Shown here in pieces: positions 12,268 to 25,346 of a stretch of 64,000 bases of DNA (positions within the stretch are counted from its first letter, which is position 1; each line of letters begins with the position of its first letter). This DNA comes from Galdieria partita. Taxonomy: Eukaryota > Rhodophyta > Bangiophyceae > Galdieriales > Galdieriaceae. The notes beneath the pieces were generated by a model. It was not told where the DNA came from and searched no databases. It saw only the letters and a program-made list of their open reading frames with translations. Where the stretch lies: NCBI GenBank assembly GCA_025991245.1, contig BQMJ01000019.1, forward strand, positions 82,001 to 146,000. The letters are read 5' to 3'. Position numbers and translations under genes: made by a program.

Positions 12268-13205
12268 ATGTTGAGAGGCAAGGCATTAGGACTTGCAGGA
12301 CTTCGAAGAGAGCAGCAAGTGAGAGAAGCAATCGACTATATAGCAAGTTCGTTTCGTAAAGAACTTTATGAGTCACTTCAAAAGCAACTTGATATTTTTC
12401 GAGAGAATTTGGTTTTGTTTGCCAGAAAGTACAGGAAAAAGATTGAAAATGAGCCAGTAAGCTTATATTGAAAGCCTCAAGCTTTTTAGTTATTCTTATT
12501 GTTGTAGGAATTTCGAGCTCAGTTTCATCGTTTATGTGTTTCAGTAGGAGTTGACCCACTGGTTTCCAAAAAGGGTTTTTGGGAAGAAATTCTCGGAATA
12601 GGAGACTTTTACTATGAACTGGCTGTGAAAATCAGTGAAATTTGCATTGCGACCAGAGGCATAAATGGTGGTTTGATATTGTTGGATGAAATCAAACGGT
12701 TGCTTGATAATCATAACGAAGGAAAGCTTACTCGAAGATCATCCAAAAGAGCTTTATTGCGAAACAGCTACCAAATTTCTAGGTAAGAGTGTCGTTAATA
12801 CACGACTGAGTAAATATTCACACTTCTGTTTATTACGTACATAGAGACGATATCGAGAGAGCAGTTCAACGCATCCAGGTTTTGGGAAAGGCGTACTCCA
12901 TAGTATCCTTTGGAAACATTCGATATATTCGATCAGTTCCAGGTGAACTCTCACACGATCACTCTTGTGTTTTAGCAACCGCAAAGGTAGTTTTTATTTT
13001 TGTTATAGCGTGGCAACATGTAACTGTTCTTTAGAAGCAAGGCTTTACAACTGAGAGCAAATTGATAGCAAGTTTGAAGTGGTCCAAAGAAAGAGTTGTA
13101 CTTGCATTGAAGGGATTGTTGGAAATGGAACTTGCATGGATTGATGACCAAGGAACAGAATGCCTATATTGGTTTCCATCACTATATTATCCGATAGATG
13201 ACTAA
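12268..13205 (+). CDS. SNF8: ESCRT-II subunit VPS22/SNF8
   Basis: Exons are 12268-12456, 12508-12782, 12845-12986 and 13035-13205 (258 residues, same as SNF8). N-terminal coiled coil [15 protein letters not shown] is followed by the signature [37 protein letters not shown] and two winged-helix domains; the second includes [14 protein letters not shown] and ends [11 protein letters not shown]. With VPS25 and VPS36 it forms ESCRT-II on endosomes and drives sorting of ubiquitinated cargo into multivesicular bodies. All introns keep the frame. It begins 47 bp after the TRAP-alpha stop. Confidence 0.95.
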
Positions 13206-13435
13206 ACATTTCATTCCTCTACCAAACAAAACACGTCAGAGACATTTCCCGCGTGAGGGGATTCCAAGCTGTCCATTTAAAAATCCGTACTTAATGAATC
13301 GACGCAGTAGTGTCAATAGATTCCGAGAAGCATGTTGGGAATGGAGCATCAGTTTACTCCATTGGATCACATAATAAGCTACTGAGAAAGACTTGGAAAG
13401 TTTCCACTGTGCTGTGTAGCAAGATTGGTTCTAGA

Positions 13436-15861
13436 ATGTCTTCTTATTCACAAAGCACCAACAGCAAAGGACGCCACCGCAGTATAGTGGACAGCCATTC
13501 TCGTATGGATATTAACTCTTCCTCAACTCCGATATCTTTATCTACTTATCAAACATGTTATCCTCATTTAGAGAATTCACAACCACTTATGTATCTTCCT
13601 GTAACTATAGAAGACGGTATTTTGCGTCCTTTTACAGGAGAACTTGGTGGATTGCAAATGCCTTCTTATAATGGAATCCCTTTAGTTTGGGGTTTTCGCT
13701 ACAGCAGTGACGGGAGTACTTTAAACTCAAATGACAGAAAAGGTAACCACACACCTATTCAGTCATTTATGCCCTCACACATGACGAGCACTTCAAGTAG
13801 AGCTGCATATCATCATCATCCTTCAATAGGTAAGTGAATACCATTTTTCATTTGTACAGTTGTAAATGACTTTGAAATGAAGGACAAGTGCCTGTGGGGT
13901 GGTTGCCACAACAATTTTCAAGGAACGACTACACACAGGCAGCAAGTTATGGGAGACAAATAGGTAGAAGAATGAAACCTCGTAGCCGTTCTCAATTAAC
14001 CAACTTTGGTTCGAAAGAAGGGGAAGTTTCGTTTGATCAATTGGATTCTTGTGATTGTACAGTGAAAGAACTGAGAAGGGTTCTTGTTACTCACGAACAA
14101 AACTCAATTACTTTTTTTGGTAGCAAAATAGACAAAAAACGACTACACCAGCTTCTAGTTGAAGAACATATTTTGAAGGATGTTCTCACTGAACACTTGC
14201 GGCGGTTCGAAGGTTTGCAACACTCTTGCGACGAAATTTTTCTCGCCATCTTTACCTTGTTATTTTCAACGTTTGATGCCAAGTCTCTAACAGACAAGTG
14301 CATGCTTTTTTTGAAGAAAGTTTCATCCTCCAACTCACAAAGCTCCGATATTCCAGCCTTATTTGTTGAGAAACTGGACATGTATATCAGTAGTTTATAT
14401 GACCATGTTGAAAGAGTGAAACGAATATTAAGCGACAACTTCATGGAGAAGAAGAAGAAGACAAGTTTTATTGAAAAGGCTGGCAACCTTTGTCAAGCGC
14501 AGTTATCGAGTTTCCAGTACTATCAAGGGAAGATATTGTCCTTTTTGTATTGTCGACAAGAACTGTACTATCTTCAGAAAAGGCTAATTAAACTAGGAGA
14601 GTCTCTCCGTCACTTTGAAAGTGAAGCCTTATCTCGAAATGGTAAAGATAGTTTGATAGAAATTCAGCGAATGAAGGTTTTCCTCGAAAGCTTCCACTCC
14701 AAGTTGGAACAAGAAATTTCAGTTAATTTGCTCTCTGACTGTGAAAACAAGTTACGTGTACATATGATGGAATTGTTCAAGATTACTTACACTTCCTTTA
14801 CTCACCTTAAAGCATCAGTCAACTCTGATTGGGAATATTTAAGAGACTGCAAGGACAATGTGCAACGACAAGCATCGAAGTTGGAATCCTTCTCCCAGTT
14901 GAGTAAACGATATGCGGCAGCCAAGGAAGTCGCAAAGGAAGTGAGCCGTCTGATCGAAATAAAGGAACAGCGTTGTCAGAAGGTCTTAGAAGAACGAGTG
15001 AGATTGAAAGAGTTGAATATTTCTTTAGCAAAGATATTGAAAATATATGGACGGGAAGGTCTTAACAGAGAGCTGTTGAAGGAAACGAGTTCTTTGTTGA
15101 AAGTGCAACGTAGCATTGATGAGGTACTTGAACAAGTATTTTCGATATCTTTTGGAGAGGTTTTGGAATTGATACGACTATGTCTTGAAGAATCTGGAAA
15201 GAAGTCCAATCGAAAGTTTGCAAGGTTTAGTTTAAACCTGCCTGCTTCCGTCGTTATTGTAGAGCCTTCATTTACTCCCCAATGTAGTTCGAGCTTAGAT
15301 ATTGTGAGCCCTCGACAACGACATCATCGCATGAAGTCCAATCCAGATGCCCTATTGCATGTTGATCGTCTGTCACCTTCTCCTGGTTGCAATCAGGTGG
15401 ACAAGGGCGACACAATTCCGGATGCCGACAATATTTCCTTTAGTCAAGTTAGTAATAATTCCATGAGAAGTTTTGGAGAAGAGAATGTGCCAATGATAAG
15501 AAATCCATGCGATAGTTGCTATGAACGAGTGGATAGTGGACATTGTTCACATCTTTCCACACCCAAAAAGGAAACTAGCAGGAGTTTAGAGTATGCTATT
15601 CGAACTTTGAATCTCCGAAGAGTTGAAGATCATGATACGACTTTAACATCGAATGCGGGTTATTATTATGATGGGACTTTTCGCAAATGTCATTCCACAG
15701 CTAGCACTCCAAGAAGAGAAGATTCCAAAGACTTGTCGTCGTTGAAGAAAACAAAGACAACTACAGTAGCCTCGCCCAAGGTTCAAGTGCAACCTGATAC
15801 TATCTCATTTCATCATCGTAGCCAGCGATCGCAAAGCTTTGATGACATTATTGTGTTATAA
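13436..15861 (+). CDS. Large coiled-coil protein of unknown function
   Basis: Exons are 13436-13829 and 13883-15861 (about 790 residues from the first in-frame ATG). The open frame extends upstream to 13298 without an ATG, so a short upstream exon is possible. The N-terminal 220 residues are Ser-rich and probably disordered. Residues of roughly 250-560 are strongly helical with many charged heptads, including KRYAAAKEVAKEVSRLIEIK. The C-terminal 200 residues are again Ser/Thr-rich with several S-P and T-P sites (LSPSPG, STPKK, STPRR), possible CDK or MAPK targets. I do not recognise the family. A cytoskeletal or scaffold role would be a guess. Confidence 0.75.
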
Positions 15862-15923
15862 AATGAGTAACTTGCAATCTTGTTTATTTTCGATATACAC
15901 AACATCTTTATCTCTACCCACTG

Positions 15924-17054
15924 TTATTCTACCCAAACTGGAATACGCTTCCATTGATCATGTAATGGAATTTCCTTTGCTCCATACAACGCCGTAACTT
16001 CCACTATTTTGCCACGGGACAAATCTGGATTGGATATTGCATCAGCTATTACTTGAGCTACTTGTAGCCTTGACACCGAACCACTGAACTGGGTATCTGC
16101 AGGATATAACCTAACTTTGTGATTGACTCCAAAGTCGTCTTGAGCTCTTTCCAACCCACCAGGACGAATAACTAAATAAGATAGCGAATATAATCTGTCA
16201 TTGGTTGCTTTTGGTGGAGTTACTTACTCGTAAAAGGAAGACCACTCTGAATAAGATGTCTTTCACTTTTTCTTTTCCAATATAATATACCACCATATAG
16301 ATTAAGCAGTGCTGTAGGGAATCCAGTAAAGGGTTTTCCTGTTCCTAAGGAAGTAATCTATACTTGTATAGAAATAGGACGATATCTGTCAAGTATGAAA
16401 GAATCTATCGAATTCAAAATCTTACCAGGATAAAAGGACAGTTTGGATTCCATGCTTTCGTAGCATCGATGAGTTGCTTGTTTCCCAAGTAATCAATCTT
16501 ATAGGGCTGTGTGATATCCAACAAACTATTTCCACTTGCACCGATGACTGCAACCACTGCTTTTACCGCATCCGGACTCCATTTCTGAAACCAACTGGTA
16601 CGTTCAGTTGCTTTCCATTCAAAGTACTCCAAAAGATTGGACTTGTGAGCAACATCTATTCTTTCCTGAATAACTTGTTTTGTTCTTTCCAGGTTTCTAC
16701 CACCAGCAGCCACTCGATAGTTTTGTTTTACCAATTCACCAACAACTCTTCTTCCCAAACGACCTGAACCTCCAAAAACTATGACAGTTTCCCCAGTAGC
16801 TAATATTCTTTGTTTCCTTGCCGACAACTACAAAAATTATCCACATTTCAGAAAAGGAATAGGACAATGGTTACCGAAGACTTGGAGGGAATACAGCGTC
16901 GAAAGCTCACAAAAGGTGAAGAATACAATACTTTTTTCCTATTCCAACAGTGCGTTGGACTATGAAAACAACTGATACAACTACTCTGTAAGTATCCTAT
17001 GAATACACTTGTCATTCTCTCAAACAAATCGATTCGATTGTGGAGCTCATTCAT
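15924..17054 (-). CDS. NAD(P)-binding Rossmann protein (atypical SDR, Tic62/NmrA-like), probably plastid-targeted
   Basis: Exons (minus strand) are 17054-16875, 16827-16426, 16357-16228 and 16171-15924 (319 residues). The Rossmann motif is VIVFGGSGRLGRR, followed by AVVAVIGASG, FILITSLGTG across an intron, and FTIIRPGGLER, typical of atypical extended SDRs such as Tic62, HCF173 and NmrA. The first 60 residues are rich in Ser, Cys and aromatics with a hydrophobic start at the second Met (TSVFIGYLQSSCISC), consistent with a transit peptide. Substrate is unknown; relatives act as redox sensors or assembly factors at thylakoids. Start could be the first or the 14th codon. It converges on the coiled-coil gene. 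Confidence 0.85.
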
Positions 17055-17093
17055 CTTTCATTGTAAATATGCAAACTTCTTTCAATTCTTTTA

Positions 17094-20035
17094 TTATAGT
17101 TCTATTTGAGCAATCAAGTTTTCCAATCGTTTTATACATTCCTTTATCTTTCCAGAGGTTTGGATATGTCGTTCCATAATATCTAATAGAGCATATTCTT
17201 CCATAGCCTTTTGTAACAAGCGAGGATGAGAAACAAAAATGGTACCCAACGCTGTCCAAACTACATAGATAGACGAAAAGTCTTGTTTTTCACTCAACAA
17301 CTTGAGCCACTCCAATGCACGAGTCATCCACTGATGGGTTGTTGCTATAAAGTCTTCTCCTCCTTTAGATAACTGGATACCATAATTATGCAATAATGCA
17401 GAATATGCTTCTATGGACTTGGCATGTGAGACACATATTGATGAATCAAATAATGAATCAATCCCTTCCCATTGACTAGGCACAAAAGAATGAATAAATA
17501 GAATATATGAAATCATTTCTTCCATTCACTTACTCACAAGCCAACAAGGCAACCAAACGTGTAGAAAACATATTACAAATCACACGACAAGACAGAATAA
17601 CAACTCCAATAGTGGCTTTCGGGGATAGTAAGTGCTTCTTTACTTTGTCTAAACCAAAGTTGTCCTTCTTTAAAAAGAAATGACTGGATGCGGATGGACT
17701 CAATATCATCAATCGAACTTGGAAAAAAAGCTCAAGTTATCTTTTGCCCTTCTTATCAATCTCGCACTTACATATATCCAATACAGGAATAATATTTTCT
17801 GTTGGCCAATCCAATAACTTTTCCATCGTTTGCAATTCTTCTTCTGTAAAGATACAGTTCGCTATATGACTCTCTTGTTCCAACTGACTTATCAGTTTAT
17901 CTGAAAGAGTCCATTCTTCATCACTCAGACGAATGTCCTCATTGACTTGATGGTTAAACTCGCTCAGCTTTTTCCGCATATTTGCAAATTGATCGGAATG
18001 TCCAAAGTAAATAAACTCACTGCAAGGAAAATGTTGTGTAACTGCTGTGGATTGAGAATCATCATTCGAACTTGGTCGATAACGATTTTCCGTAAAAGGA
18101 TCTCTCATTGCAATATTTTTATCTCGATTATCTCCAACAGGAATATATCGACTATTCCCGGTGAAAGGATCTCCTTCCATATACATATTGCTTTGACGAT
18201 AATCCGTATTTTTATCAATAAAATCGGCTACTTGATCTATATACTCCAAAGGCAAATCTTCTTTGAATAGGAAACGTTGGGCAGCTGCCAATGGATTCTC
18301 TCCTAAGTCTTTGTTGTGATACAATATTCATTCAAATTCTATAAATATATACCTTTACGATATCCCAATTTACGCTTTGGTTGATCATCTCCAATATCCA
18401 CGTCAAATATGTAATCGTAATATTCACCATCCAAATAGCCACTTTGACCACTGTTTTCTTGTGGATTATCAACGACATCTCCAAATTTGTTCCATTTTTG
18501 TTGACTCCAAATCAACACTATCCAATCATCATTTAGTCAATGTCTGCATAATCATCCATTGGCATATTTACCTTGTGCTTCATTTCCCTTTCTTACAACT
18601 TTCAATTCCCCTTCGCGAGTTCCTGGAGTATCTATCACTTGTTCATACAATGGCAACTTGTCCCAATCAACTCCTTGTACCATAGATGCACTCAACTAGT
18701 AAGAATGTTTATAGAGTATATCATGTGTGATAAAGGTTTTTCCATACTTTCTTAGTGCCAGCACTTTCATGAAATGATTGAAGAAGAACATCATCAGCCT
18801 TGCGTGATTCATCTCTTGTAAATATGCGACAGACGCTATCCATACAACCAGTTACTAAATCTTCTTTCTCAGGCAAACTAGTCAAAGCCCAAATAGTCTT
18901 TGGATGAGATATCGTCTGAACAACTCCATGTTCAAAGGAAAATATTATTACAGAGCCATCTTCTCCTCCAGTAACAAACAACTTTAACGATGACAAATAA
19001 GTCAAACAGTATAAGAAATGATTGCTTAGGAATAAACGATATTCTATTTCCCAATGTCGCTGTTCTATGCAATGGAATATGCAATCGATGAGTATTCATA
19101 TAATATATACTTACCAACTGACTTCCAACCAATAGCACAACCATCATTGGAAACCGATACAATTCTTCCATCAGCATTGGGAACTTTATAAAGACAACGA
19201 ACTACATCTTGGTGTCCATACAATGTTTCTAAACACTCGCCTCGTTCATTCCAAAGCTACATATAATTGTGATCCTTTTATCAACTTGGAGTATTCAATA
19301 CATACTTTTATAGTCTTATCTGCAGACGCCGTTTGAAATCTATCACAAGATAAAATGACTGCACTCCAAACAGAAGCTTTATGACCACGCAAAGTTATAA
19401 GAGGAAACATACGAATACCAATACCTCAACAAAATCAATATCCAAATATGTGAATAGTCATCTCCATCCTACCATTTCCTCCTTCTTCTTCTTCTCTCCA
19501 ATTCCATACTATACTGGTGCAATCCCAAGAACAAGAAATAAACTGACTTGCTTCACCCATTTGAATGTCACAAACTGTATTACTATGTCCTTCACCTTTC
19601 CCTACTTGAGAACCACTCATAATATCTCTAGATGCAATAATAGACTGTGAAAAAAATATCAATCGGTAACAAAACAATCACTTGCATGGCTCGGATAATT
19701 GCATCTCCACCACCGGATAAGACCAAAGGAAAACAGCTTTGATTGATACGGAGTGCTGCTAGACAACTGATGAAACCGTTGTGAACTTGAAACGAACTTT
19801 CCAATTTCCATTGCTTAGTCTCTTCCCAATATTTCCAAACTTTCAAGGTCTCATCTCTGGAACCGGTAACTAGTAACTGATCAGAAAGCGCCAAGACCTA
19901 TAATATCCGTCAAGTTCAGTTACATATGTAAATATGAGAAACATTATTGAAACACTATCTACTACTTACGGCTCTCACTTCCTTTTCATGTCCAACAAGT
20001 TGTGCTGATAGTTGAAAGTGGACTTGGTGGGCCAT
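17094..20035 (-). CDS. PLAA: PLAA/Doa1/Ufd3: WD40-PFU-PUL ubiquitin-binding protein
   Basis: Eleven exons on the minus strand: 20035-19970, 19897-19682, 19644-19473, 19424-19306, 19256-19115, 19064-18748, 18695-18572, 18517-18353, 18302-17772, 17717-17534 and 17475-17094 (805 residues, as in PLAA). Seven WD repeats run from QLVGHEKEVRA to GCMDSVCRIFTRDE. The PFU ubiquitin-binding domain follows (TPGTREGELKVVRKGNEAQ, then WSQQKWNKFGDVV), and the PUL armadillo domain begins at NIIPVLDIFRLMIL. PLAA binds ubiquitin and Cdc48/p97 and takes part in ubiquitin recycling and endosomal sorting. Intron 2 is only 37 nt. Its start codon is 16 bp from that of the V-ATPase C gene on the opposite strand. Confidence 0.93.
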
Positions 20036-20051
20036 TGAACAATCCACTAAA
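20036..20051. promoter_or_regulatory. 16-bp bidirectional gap between PLAA and V-ATPase C start codons
   Basis: Only 16 bases lie between the two divergent ATGs. Both starts are supported by family alignment (AQLVGHEKEVRA on the minus side, [10 protein letters not shown] on the plus side). No separate promoter can fit, so the core elements and at least one 5' UTR must overlap the opposing coding sequence, or the transcripts are nearly leaderless. Confidence 0.7.
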
Positions 20052-21659
20052 ATGAATGCGGCTACTCTGTTATTGGTTTCAGTTCCTTCACAAACGGGAA
20101 CGGATACTTTTGAACAAATTCATAAAAAGGTCTGTAGAACGATATGTCTCAATGTAAATAAGAAACTTGACTGTCATCCAGGTTACTTTAGAACAGCAAC
20201 TGTGTTCCTGTTATCGATTTGCTCTACCAAAGCTGCGAGTTGGAAAATTGGATACTTTAGTTGCGCTTTCCGATTCCTTACAAAAAGTAAGTCGTATCGG
20301 GATTCTAGGAATTGTCGAAGAACTTTTAGGAAATCATTAGGACGATATCACAGTGGAAGCAACTCTGTGGAGACTGCAGCGTCAATATAAAGAATGGAGT
20401 GGCTCTGATGTGTTTATCCCCAAAGTGGATGGACAGAATTTGTTGGATGTAAGTTGTTATATTCAGTTTTACTTAATTCTCATCAAGGTCAAGTATGTGA
20501 TTGGTTTTCGTTGGTCGGAAGAGAAGTTTTCCTCTACAGAACCGCTTGCAAATATTGTTCAGTCCATTCTAGGACAAGTACATAGTTTTGAAGAGGAGTT
20601 GAAGAAACGAACCACAGATTATGCGCAACGAAAACAAGTAAGTATATTGCAAGTTTCCAATTTGATGAGTGATACTATGAAAAGTCAGATAGCTAGTGCT
20701 GAAGAACGAAAAACTTCAGGTTCTTTGATGGTCAGATCTTTAGAAGGGTTGGTTGATCCTCAGAAATGTACAGAAACGGAACATTTGACTAGTGTGTTTT
20801 TTGTTTTACCGAAGCGTAAGTGGTAAAAGTTATGATTGCATATATTCAACTCATTGTTTCAATGTTTAGATAATGAAAAGGATTTTCTGGCTTCTTATGA
20901 GAAACTTGCTTCGTTAGTTGTTCCAAGAAGTGCTCAACGATGGACTCAAGATAATGAGTGGGTGTTGTATTCTATTACTATTTTTCGTTCTTGTCTAGAG
21001 GAAGTAAGTTGTTTTCAAGTTACGAGTGTTGATATATAAATTGTGTATAGCTAAAAAAGAATGCTCGAGAGAAACGTTATACTATAAGAGAATATTCACG
21101 CAAAAGTGTTTCGACGAGTGCAGAATCTGATCATTGGGTAAGTTGAAAGTCTGACAAGTGATTGTCTATTCATTCATGAGAAAGGAAGAGTCTTTGGAGT
21201 CTTTAAGATTGCGCTCTTTGGAATGGATAACGACTGCCTTTTCAGAAACAGCCATTGCTTGGACGCATTTAAAAGCGATTCGACTATTTGTGGAATCCGT
21301 TCTTCGATTTGGTCTACCAGTAAGTTTGTAATATTCTTTTGAATCATTTCATATATGGATGGATATTAGGTCAATGTGGAGACCATACTACTATTGCCTT
21401 ATGCCAAGACGCAACGTAAACTATTGAAAACTCTGGATAGAATAACTTCTCAGTGGATATCTGGCAATCCTGAATACTTCCATAATGAAAAGGTATTTCA
21501 TATCAAATGGGATATTGACGGATTCTTTTCTCATAACGGAAATCATAGTCTTCTTCTACGAGTGATGATCGTTATGCTTCGTTATTAGGAATTTCCATTC
21601 AAGAAGAACTTCATCCTTTTGTATTATTGGAATGGAATATGATGGGAAAAGAAACTTAG
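20052..21659 (+). CDS. ATP6V1C: V-type H+-ATPase subunit C (VMA5/ATP6V1C)
   Basis: Nine exons: 20052-20129, 20182-20286, 20341-20448, 20488-20815, 20870-21003, 21051-21137, 21185-21319, 21370-21492 and 21549-21659 (402 residues, family about 390). Signatures include [23 protein letters not shown]-like [52 protein letters not shown] and [13 protein letters not shown]. Subunit C joins the V1 head to the peripheral stalks and controls reversible disassembly of the proton pump of vacuole and endomembranes. One intron is only 39 nt (20449-20487). Its stop codon overlaps the end of the dipeptidase gene on the other strand. Confidence 0.95.
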
Positions 21660-23552
21660 TATTGATATGATATTTGTTTTGCCAATTCATCCATATATGC
21701 TATAATAACCTTAATTCCTTCAATATAGTTGTGTCTAGAAGTCCATTCCACATTCAATACACAAATTGAAATACGAAGCTCTATTCCTTACTTGTTCATC
21801 TTTTCATTTTGACTATGAGCTCCATCATCAGGAGAACCCAAAGGAATCAAACAAATCTCTCCTCCCAAATATTCTTGAAAAGTATTCGTTATAGGAATAG
21901 AACCTCCTTCTCTGGTCAAATCGGGTTCCACTTGATAAACTTTTTTGAATGCTAAACGCGCTGCTGTAAAGTTACTATTGTGATAATCTCCCAACCAAGG
22001 AGATGCGCCTCTCCATTCCACTTGCAATTCATTTCCGGAATGAAATTGATCAAATTGTTGCTTGAGAAACTGCTCCACATGATGAGCAATTTCTTGTGGT
22101 TGTTGATGAGGAACCAAACGAATAGAAAACCTAACCATATTATTCATTCTTCGTTCATAACAAAATAGGATTTCTTACTTTCCAGTCACAGCACAAGGAA
22201 TCACAGTCTTTTCTCCTTGTCCTGAAAAGGCACCCTTGAAAGAAAATAAAGAACAAGTGCAACATTCTATTAGAAAAATACTTACTTGAATGCCATGAAA
22301 AGAAAGACTCGGGAACCTCCAGCGATTCATCAATACTTTGACTTTATCGGATTCCTATTCATCGAAGTGAAAAATGAAAACAACGTGACACTCCTTCTTA
22401 CTCTCAATTGGGATACTTGTCCAGCCTCTTTTCTCAATTGCTCAGTATCAAATAATATACGTTCATAAATGGACTCTTCTTCTTTGGTAACTGGTGCAAC
22501 ACTATCCATGACTAGAGAAAAGATTCAATTCCTAAAAATAGAAATGTCCCATTCCAGTTACCTTTTGGAATAAGAATATTTCCTTGGCTATCAGTCAAAG
22601 TATGCAACAAGTGAATCAAGTCATTGAGAGGTTCATGTATTAAACCACCAAATAAGCCTGAATGGAGATCCATTTGGGGACCTCGAATATGAACTTGAAA
22701 AAAAACTATTCCTCTCAAGCCATAAGTTAGGCAAGGTCGATGTTCTGTTAGCCTAAGACATTTTCTTCCAGTTGGTATATCAACTGCCGTCCAATATTTC
22801 ATTTCACTTACCAATAATTGTCCGTAATACAAACATATTTCACACGGGAGAGTAATCCTTTAGATTCTTCTTCAATCACTTTATCCAATCCAAATGAACC
22901 ACTTTCTTCCATTCCTTCAAAACACAACTAACAGAGATATCATCAACTCATTCTATCCGCATAACTTTCATATTTACCACTAAATTGACTGGAAGAGGTA
23001 TTCCAAGTTGTCTATGAGCTTCAATTGCCCATAACCAATCCAACAAAGGTCCTTTCCATGTCTTTCAATCTTTTCATCCATCTTCTACCATTTTACTTAC
23101 CTTTGTCATCCGTTGCACCTCTTCCATATAATTTGCCTTGTTCTTCTGTCAATTCAAAAGGATTGAACTTCCAACCATCTTGTATATCTGCAGGTTGTAC
23201 ATCATAGTGACAATATGCCAAGACTACGGGTCTATGTGGGTCCACACAAAAGTCTCCAAAAATAACGGGAGGATAGTCTAAAACTTGACCATCTGCAAAC
23301 TTTTGTTTTCCTATATGCTTTACTAGTGCCTTTCCTTCCAATCGTTCAATCCACTCGCAAATATAATGGGCCATATCCACACATCTTGAACGTTTACAAG
23401 GATCTGCACTCACAGAGTCCAAAGCAACTGCTTCTCTCAAACGTTGTATGTATTCTTCCGAGTGTTGGTTGACATAACTAAATAGAGTGTATATACATCA
23501 TATATTAAAAATAAACAACTTACTCGAACAACTGTTCCATACACCTAATCAT
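21656..23552 (-). CDS. CNDP2: Cytosolic non-specific dipeptidase, M20A family (CNDP/DUG1)
   Basis: Ten exons on the minus strand: 23552-23524, 23477-23101, 23051-22978, 22927-22812, 22752-22562, 22511-22402, 22354-22286, 22234-22179, 22130-21792 and 21734-21656 (479 residues, CNDP2 is 475). Di-zinc and catalytic motifs are seen in order: [54 protein letters not shown] and DDGAHSQNE. It should cleave Cys-Gly and other dipeptides, a step of glutathione turnover. The first exon is only 29 nt. Its TAA (21656-21658) overlaps the TAG (21657-21659) of V-ATPase C on the plus strand. Confidence 0.95.
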
Positions 23553-23574
23553 TCGCTTAGACAATTTCACGAAA
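23553..23574. promoter_or_regulatory. 22-bp bidirectional gap between dipeptidase and PHYHD1 start codons
   Basis: Divergent ATGs at 23552 (minus) and 23575 (plus) leave 22 bases. As with the PLAA pair, promoters and leaders must overlap coding sequence. A later Met in the dipeptidase first exon (residue 5) would widen the gap by 12 bases only. Confidence 0.6.
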
Positions 23575-24581
23575 ATGAACTTGTCGTCTTTCATTCAATA
23601 TGGATATCAAGTCATACCGCATTTCATCAACAGTGAAACTTGCACTCTGTTGATTAGACGAACACTTGAATGGGTATGTATTCTGTACATTCAGTGGTAT
23701 GTCTTGTTATGTATCAAAACTAGGTGAAAAGTTTGCCAGTGGAACAAGTGTCTATCTTTTCTACTGAGAACCAAAGAGCAGATGCCTATTTCCTTGAAAG
23801 TGGTCGAAGTATTCGTTTGTTTTTTGAAGAAGAAGCTGCAACGAGACCTGAGAGCTTAACAATAGACAAGGTATATAAGAATATTCCGTGTGAACAAAAG
23901 CTTCTCCCAATATCTGCTTAGGAACGAATGGTTAACAAAATAGGTCACGCACTACATGACTTGGATCCAATCTTTCGTTCATTTTCACGTAGTCAATCTG
24001 TCAAGTCACTAGCCTTTCAGTTAGGATTTCAAATACCGATACCTGTACAGTCCATGGTCATCTTGAAACAGCCAAGAGTAGGTGGAGAAGTGCGACCTCA
24101 TCAAGACTCTACTTTTCTTTATACTCATCCACCTTCATGTGTTGGTCTCTGGTGGGCGTTACAAGATGCAACTGTAGATAACGGTTGTTTATGGGTGTTG
24201 GAAGGTTCTCACAAATGTACAATTCATAAAAGAATGTGCCGCACACCAGATGGAAAGGGTATTTATTTCTATGAGGAAAATCCCAAGGACTGCGACTATA
24301 CAAGGTTAGACAACTACAAACCTGTAGAATGTAAAGCAGGATCTCTAGTCATTTTACACGGAGGTTAGTATCCTCTATTTGAATGTTATATATTGTTTAT
24401 CACAACGAAATATCCAATAGCTTTATGGCACTTTAGTTGTAAGAATAGGAGTAATCAAAGTCGCCATGCTTATTCCTTGCATCTCGTGGAAGGAAAAGAT
24501 ACTGTTTGGTCTCCTCATAACTGGTTACAGCCAAACCATTTACCTTTTGAACCTTTCAAAGTTGACAATGACTCCATCTAA
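23575..24581 (+). CDS. PHYHD1: Phytanoyl-CoA dioxygenase domain protein (PHYHD1-like Fe(II)/2-oxoglutarate oxygenase)
   Basis: Exons are 23575-23673, 23724-23870, 23922-24363 and 24421-24581 (282 residues, PHYHD1 is about 291). Iron ligands appear as VRPHQDSTFLY (HxD) and a distal His in RHAYSLHLVEG; VGLWWALQDAT and GCLWVLEGSHK are family hallmarks, and the tail WSPHNWLQPNHLPF matches the PHYHD1 end. It should hydroxylate a small substrate using O2 and 2-oxoglutarate; the natural substrate is not known for this branch. There is no PTS1-like C-terminus or clear transit peptide, so a cytosolic location is inferred. Confidence 0.92.
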
Positions 24582-24658
24582 TCCTCCCGAACTTTTCTCC
24601 GACGTCGTCTAACGAAGATTGATTCATTGCGTAGTCTCAACCAAATACTTTTGTCTTG

Positions 24659-25346
24659 ATGAGATATTTACACTCTTCTGAATATGTAAAGATACCACAA
24701 GGGGTTTCTGTGGAAGTGCATTCTAGAAATATTCGAGTCAAAGGTCCAAGAGGTGTTTTGGTAAAGGATCTTTCTCACGTGAATATGGAAGTGAGTTGAC
24801 AGCGTCCTATGAACGTCGTCGTGGGTGACTCACTTCTTTTTCTCTTAGATGGTCAAAGAAAAGTCGGGTAAAAGAATTCGAGTAACTGTTTGGCACGGTT
24901 CACGAAAGGATTTGGCTTGTCTCAATACGGTTTGTACGCATATCAAAAATATGATTATGGGAGTGACGAAAGGCTATCGATATAAAATGCGTATGGTATA
25001 TGCACACTTTCCTATCAACGTTACTGTGTCCGATGACGGTGATTACTTGGAAATTCGCAATTTTCTGGGTGAGAAGAGAACACGTAGAGTGAATATGTTA
25101 CCTGGAGTTGTATGCAGTCGTTCGGAAAGTGTGAAAGACGAAATCATATTGATAGGGAACGATATTGAACAAGTAGCTCAGTCAGGTAATATTCTCTCTC
25201 TCTTACTGTTAGAAACAGGTAACGAATACTCACTTTGTTTAGCTGCAAATATTCATCAGTCCTGCTTGGTGAAAGAAAAGGATATTAGAAAGTTTCTTGA
25301 TGGAGTTTATGTTTCTGAGAAAGGTCCTATTCCTGAATATGATTAA
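24659..25346 (+). CDS. RPL9: 60S ribosomal protein uL6 (RPL9)
   Basis: Exons are 24659-24790, 24849-25185 and 25243-25346 (190 residues, as in RPL9). Diagnostic stretches are [57 protein letters not shown] across the second intron, and [16 protein letters not shown]. It is a component of the large cytosolic ribosomal subunit near the stalk base. The gene sits 77 bp downstream of PHYHD1 on the same strand. Its second intron contains an internal tag and a second gtaacg, but only the full 57-nt intron keeps the frame. Confidence 0.97.
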
